Positions 58,841 through 64,000 of a DNA stretch of 64,000 bases are shown piece after piece. A program made the translations under genes and the position numbers. Positions within the stretch are counted from its first letter, which is position 1. Each line of letters begins with the position of its first letter. The notes under the pieces were generated by a model. It made no database searches and was not told where the DNA came from. It saw nothing but the letters and a program-made list of their open reading frames with translations. Origin of the DNA: Ceratodon purpureus. Its lineage: Eukaryota; Streptophyta; Bryopsida; Pseudoditrichales; Ditrichaceae. The stretch spans positions 39,215,799 through 39,279,798 of the forward strand of contig CM026426.1 in the NCBI GenBank assembly GCA_014871385.1, given 5' to 3'.

Positions 58841-61800
58841 AGCACCAACATGAAGTGGGAGGCATTCTGGATGAGTCACCACCGACCCTGACCCAAAAAT
58901 CGGACGGTCAAGATGGAGATTCAGATGGAGAATCGGACTCAACTGGTGATACATTCCTGGGGAATGAGGACCAAATTTGGAACCGCCAGAAGCTAAATTC
59001 TGTTTCGACAATTGCTGAGCTCCGAATGCAGCCACATTATGCATCAAAATTTGAAGTTCCTCTCTGCCGTATGCTTGCAATGCCGATGGTGCGGCCCACG
59101 TTACAGAGTGACCTGTCCAGACTTGAGCAGGAATTTGTGCATGGCTATGGCGAGGGTGCCTCAGTATTCTACTTGTCAACCACTGACAAGGAGGGGAGAA
59201 CCAGGGAGATTTCTGAAACAGACAAGGCCAAGTGGGGACCAATTTGGGACAAGAAAAACGATGAACTCAACAACCACCTCCTCTCCAATCCCGAGTTGGC
59301 TTCCCTTACCAATGTGATGTTTTTTGTTTGCGACGGTAACCATCGGTACCAGGCCTGGTGGAACCACATTGAGCGCCTGCACAAGACGGATGAGTCATGG
59401 CACTACTCGGTTGATTCTATTCTCTTGGAAACTAGAGGTAGAATTGGCCCAGTAATGCAGGTGATGCACAACATCAACAAGTGAGTTTCACCTTCAAACT
59501 ATAGCACCTTCAATACCCTCAGCTGTTTTAGACAACACTCTATAATGTAATTCTTGTGCTGATATTTTGCGTGACAGAAACACGGAGGATGCTCATGTTA
59601 AGACCAATCCAGTTCACACCCTCTTCAGGGTACACAAGTACGGCCTCATGCCACTGGAGCAATTCATTGATATTTTGTCAAGTACTGATTTGAAGAGGTG
59701 CAAGAAAACAAAGCACAGTACTTGGCAAACCTTGCCTGTCAACGTGTTCAGGAGTTTCATTTTCCAGGTACATTCTCATTATCCCCTTTCATTGTTATTT
59801 AATTTTTCTGCATGGTTGACTAGCTAATGATTTTAATAATCTCGAATGTTCCAAAAAACCACACGCAGGCTGTCCTAGTCTTTGTCGAATGCCATGGGGC
59901 ATCAGCAGTGGATCATCATCATGGTCCGCCATGGTCTATGTAGCATTACTCAGCATAATCCATCTTTGTCCATCGCAGACTATGCTAAATTCTATATTGT
60001 AGCATCATTATATCTTAGGTAGCTTGGCATTAAAGTACCATGTCTAAAATTAAGTTCGTATTTGACATTAAGTTGGTATTTGACCCTGTGGGAACTGGAT
60101 TGGTATTGCACCATGAGATAAGCCGTGCTGCCGATGATGGTCTTCGAGGATTCCTGGAACACAACGACGGCAATTTCACAGAATCTGGTAAGACTAGGGC
60201 CATGAAGGCCGCAGTGAAGAGCGAAACAAGAAAACTTCGCTCTAAAATGAGTAAGTTTATTGCCGTGGCAAACCCCGAACTGACACCAGCGTGGCTGCGT
60301 GAGGTAAGTATCCGTTCCTTATCCCTTAACACTATTATTTCCTAACTTCTTAACATTCATTTAAGCTCACAAAGAACCAGTGCTTTAGTCTCGAACAGTC
60401 TCTTCATATGTCGAAAGTTCACATCAATCTTGATAGTTTAATTTTGAATGAGAGTATTCAGATCAGTACCTCGCGTTTCCGTCTACCTCAGGTCAGTGCT
60501 CATTTTGCAGTGTCTAGGCAATGCTGGAGCAAGTGTGCTCGGGGCCAAGCACACTTGGGCACTCCCATCTCATGTCTGTTTTTCATCTCGAATCGATGAA
60601 TGTCGGGAGAGACGAATTCTGTCTGCGATAGTCCCAATCCAACTGTGCTCGGCCCCGAGCAGTCTCATTACCGAGGTTCATGGTGGCTGGGCTCTCCATC
60701 TATTTTGGGAACATAGACTTTCTAAGGCATTCTCTCACAAGATCAATTACGTCACTTCTTGTCGGGTTATTATACGGCCCTACTATCTGTTTCTGTCAAG
60801 ATCTACGTGTATTTCGGTTTAGCTGGATGAAGACAAGTAAGTATGGTCTTATGGCTGAGTCATATGGAACATCACATTCAGGCATGTGAAGATTCTAGGA
60901 CTGTTTGAAATCACAACATATACAAGGATATCATAGCCATTTGAAAAGTCATTATTGTTTCTTCGAAGGTCATCATAGCCATATCGTAGGTCATCATAGC
61001 GATTCCCAAGATCATCAGACTTGCAGCAGGCACTTGTAGCTAGTAGAATTCGGTAGTGTAACCAGGTGAAAGGGCCCGAGCAGACTCGCAGCAGGCACCT
61101 CAAGAAATTAGAATTCGGTAGTATAACCAAGTGGAAGGGCCCGAGCAGACTCGCAGCAGGCACTTGAAGGTAGTAGAATTCGGTAGTGTAACCAGGTGGA
61201 AGGGCCCAAGCAGACACCTCAAGGTACTAGAATTCGGTAATGTAACCAGGTGAAAGGGGCCGAGCAGACTCGAAGCGGGCTCTTCTAAAAATTGGAATTC
61301 GGTAGTGTAACCAGATGATAGGGCCCGAGAAGACTCACAGCTGGCACTTGAAGGTAGGAGAATTTGGTGGTATAACCAGATGAAAGGGCCGGAGCAGACT
61401 CGTTGCAAGCACCTCTAGAAATTGGAATTCGGTAGTGTAACCGGGTGGAAGGGCCCGAGCAGACTCGCAGCAGGCACTTGAATGTAGGAGAATTCAATAG
61501 AGTAACCAGGTAAAAGGGCCCGAGCAGAGTGGTAGCATGCTCTTCTAAAAATTAGAATGAGGTAGTGTATCCAAGTGAAAGGGCCATATCAAAGGTCATT
61601 ATAGCAATGTCGAAGGTCATCATAGCCATCAGTCAAGCAGTGACCATTTTTCTTATTGCAGAGATTTCTGTTGGTCTAACAATCTCCTAGTTGGATTCTA
61701 ACAATCGTACTTTCCCGTTCACTGGCAAGTGGAGCGGCATTATTCATCTAACACCACCAACACAGAGCTAACCATGGAAAAGTTGCAACTCATAGCCACG

Positions 61801-64000
61801 GCAAAGGCTACCCCACGGCGAAGATCAGATGGCTTCAATTCTTCAACTCCTCTGCGGCCACCCGTGAGGCTCGGAAGATCCCACCGAAGCCCGTCAACGA
61901 AGAGAGGCTGTGATCCTGGCTCGCGAGGGCAACTTTCTGGGCAGAGGTATGTTGCTATTCATTTAGCACTTTAAATTTTTTGACTTGGATATATAATAAC
62001 TAGATTCTAGCTAACTACTGTCTTTCTCAATTGCACATATCAGCTATCAGAGCAGTTGTCTGCAAGTTTCGAGGAGATTGTGTGACAGGACCAAGTCAGT
62101 ATTGACATGACAGTCTCCACTGAGCCGATGACTCTAGTAGCTTACGTGGAAGACTGCCGAATGAAGCTCTGAGACCACGTTTTCAATTCATACTTCCGAG
62201 GAGTCGAAGGTTTCCAGAAACAACTCGAATTTCGGGAGTTCAAGGGAACAGACCTCGTTGTCAGACGAGTTCTATTCAGGTGTACCCTTATGTTCCAGTG
62301 GTTTGCACAGTCGTGATGTTCATAAGCTCCACTGGTTAGTGGTTCGTTATTGGGAGTCCTGAAAATTGCGTGGCCGCTATGGTAATCATTTGTGCCAGTC
62401 AAATGGTCTCGAGTATGCTTATCTGAATATGCTTTATACATAATGACCAGAAAGGCTCCATTTGCTATGCAAATTGTGACCATGCTAGGCTTTTAATCAC
62501 CCGGCCATGCCCGCGATGTCTAAGAATACCATGCCCTCAATTACCCTTCTATGCTGCCCCTATTTATCATGCTACGCATAACATGCTGCAAAGGGATCGG
62601 ATTACGGTGCTCATGAAACTGGTGATGGAACTCTTGCAGATATTTCAAGTATGAGCTCTTGGCCAAGCAGGCAATCAGAAAAAGGGAATCTCCCAATTTT
62701 TCTCACCGCATGGGTCGACAGATCGAATGAAGCATGCATGTTCTCAGGTTCACAGCAGCGGACATGGACAACTTCTCATCTTACAGCTGGAGCATGGTAC
62801 TTGGACTGTGTGCCATGTTTTACTCCATCCTTCGAAATCGAGCTGCGGAAGTCCAGGGATGCCATCGGTGAGTCCGGTATTGAAATGGTGGATCTTCAAG
62901 GTATTAGAGGATGAAACTGAGCGGGCCAAGGCTCTTAAGAGAAGGATCGAGGAGGACCGGAAGAAGGCCCAAAAAGTAAGAGAAGCCGAGGAGAGGGCCG
63001 AGCAGAAGGAGCTGGAGAAGGAGCTGAAAGCAAAGGAAAAATCGGGCAGAACGGGCAAGAAGAAAATCAACACCCCTGGTGAGGATGATAAGAATAGTCC
63101 TTCTGGCAATTCCGGGCAAAAAGAGAAAAACAACTCGAGGGGTACAAAAAGAGGATCTTCCTATGATCAGCTCAATCAACTCCTGGAATTCAACGATGCT
63201 GGGGAGTGTGGCCAGAATTCCGAGTTAATCCTCAAATCATCCCTCATAGATGTACTCGCAGGCAGTGGTAATGAATTCACTCCCATGTACCTGGAGATCA
63301 AGCGTACCCTACTTAAGGTAATCCAGATCACATGCATTTCGAACTTGTTATAATTTTCGGATGAATTTGCTCATGCCATGATGCCATGGGCATCCCATGA
63401 TGTGCCACGATGCCATGGTCGTGGCGGGTAAGGGCCTCTGCACCAGCTTGCTAATGAATTGCCCACCAGCTTGCTCTTGACCAGCTTGTTTAGATGATAT
63501 TCCTTTGTCAGGTTTTGTGCTTTTTCTCCTGGTTTTTGTTCTTGATTTTATCCGTGTAACTTGGTGGCCTGACCCGAGCAGAGTCTAGAGCAATGACAGT
63601 GCAGCCGATCTGAGTTGGCCTTTTGAAGTGATGCGTGTATTTGCAGCTCGGTTTATTTAGAACCATGCTCTTAACAACCTCACGTGGTTTTGACTTTCGA
63701 CCATACCACTGACTTCTCTTGAAATTGAATACCTGTACAGGTCACCAATGGGAGAAGCCTCTTCATGAGTGGGAAACAGATGAAACATCACTTTGTCGAC
63801 CTTATTATTGCGGATCTACCTGAGGGCCTTCCTGTCCCCGGCGTTTCAGACCCACCTATATCCATCCCTGCTTGGAACGAAGACTCTACTGATTTCTGGC
63901 AGAACACCTTCGACTTTGCCGAGAACCACCTGCATGATGACGGAGCCATGATTTTTTTTCATCCGTATCATGCAGCAACAAAATCAAATATCCTAGGTTA
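58841..64000 (+). CDS. ParB-like / permuted DNA methyltransferase fusion, copy B (runs off the window)
   Basis: Exon 58841-59480 encodes an acidic N-terminus, then LSRLEQEFVHGYGEG and a ParB/sulfiredoxin-like core (MFFVCDGNHRYQAWW at about 59317-59361; the DGNHR loop is the signature). Exons 59578-59767, ~60118-60303 and ~61725-61946, and further ones near 62043-62280, 62640, 62756 and 62900-63317, align with copy A and share its boundaries. They include AGAWYLDCV and a Lys/Glu-rich linker (EERAEQKELEKELKAKEKS). The last exon (63741 to the window end) has FVDLIIADLPEGLPVP, DPPIS and LHDDGAMIFFHP, the target-side motif of a permuted methyltransferase; the SAM-binding motif would follow outside. 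A TGA at 62170-62172 lies in one weakly supported exon, so integrity is uncertain; the ParB and methyltransferase exons are open. Substrate is unknown. Confidence 0.7.
61020..61590 (+). repeat. ~65-bp minisatellite, block 4, inside an intron of copy B
   Basis: About nine units, again led in by the CATAGCCAT-repeat segment (60750-61020) that also precedes block 2. Its position within an intron of the methyltransferase gene gives a date later than the gene itself. Confidence 0.8.

Noticed and set aside
57754-61497. Minus-strand frames rich in VCSGPFHLVTLPNS
   Set aside because: They are read through the ~65-bp minisatellite; the unit length is not a multiple of three and no protein-like variation exists.
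1-64000. Bacterial or viral origin suggested by ParB and methyltransferase motifs
   Set aside because: Spliced exons with GT-AG sites, AT-rich spacers, SET, F-box-like and MULE genes show a eukaryotic nuclear genome.

Overview
This is a stretch of nuclear eukaryotic DNA. Coding blocks are split by GT-AG introns, compact operon-like spacing is absent, and every recognisable gene belongs to a eukaryotic family: pre-SET/SET protein, F-box-like proteins, SWIM-type MULE transposases, Tc1/mariner and a protein-kinase-like fold. The telo-box sequence AAACCCTA, a plant-type retrotransposon gag-like domain and the kinase-like NDLSP motif point to a streptophyte (land plant or charophyte alga). I cannot name the species. 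No rRNA, complete tRNA, CRISPR array or housekeeping gene is visible. The window is almost entirely transposon-derived and most genes carry stops or frameshifts.

Region 1, about 0-27 kb, holds two copies each of two gene families. A DDE-type transposase with WSDG and GHGKG motifs lies at 0.3-2.7 kb (+) and at 18.8-15.5 kb (-). A coiled-coil protein with a C-terminal RING-like Cys/His cluster lies at 4.3-5.6 kb (+) and at 26.6-25.1 kb (-). Next to the first pair is a gene with acidic repeats, nuclear-localisation-type basic stretches and a pre-SET/SET/post-SET histone methyltransferase module (6.3-9.2 kb). A 200-bp piece of that gene is repeated at 11.2 kb. An F-box-like gene lies at 9.9-10.3 kb. 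GTAC-rich intergenic clusters run through this region. A CCGG-rich gag-like element (21.6-24.9 kb) sits between the RING-like and transposase genes of the minus-strand set.

Region 2, about 27-35 kb, is a graveyard: proline-rich exons without recognisable homology, a Tc1/mariner remnant, a GC-rich block and a kinase-like pseudogene full of stops.

Region 3, about 35-64 kb, is the most interesting. Twice, a minus-strand MULE-type transposase (39.6-35.9 kb and 54.6-51.1 kb) is followed, in divergent orientation, by a plus-strand gene. That gene fuses a ParB/sulfiredoxin-like domain (DGNHR) to a circularly permuted DNA methyltransferase-like domain (41.9-46.6 kb, and 58.8 kb to the window end). 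The two copies of each protein are clearly diverged, yet share orientation and intron positions. This suggests a long-standing two-gene mobile unit, not a recent duplication. A degenerate F-box-like copy (47.4-46.8 kb), a predicted secreted protein (49.8-50.3 kb), GAGCGG-rich repeat ends (34.2, 47.9 and 49.2 kb) and a ~65-bp GGGCCCGAGCAGA minisatellite (56.9-58.3 and 61.0-61.6 kb) complete the region.

Overall, transposases repeatedly neighbour chromatin- or DNA-modification modules (SET, methyltransferase, RING-like). This supports the hypothesis that these elements carry their own epigenetic accessory genes. All functional calls rest on motif reading and comparison between copies in this window; no database search was possible.
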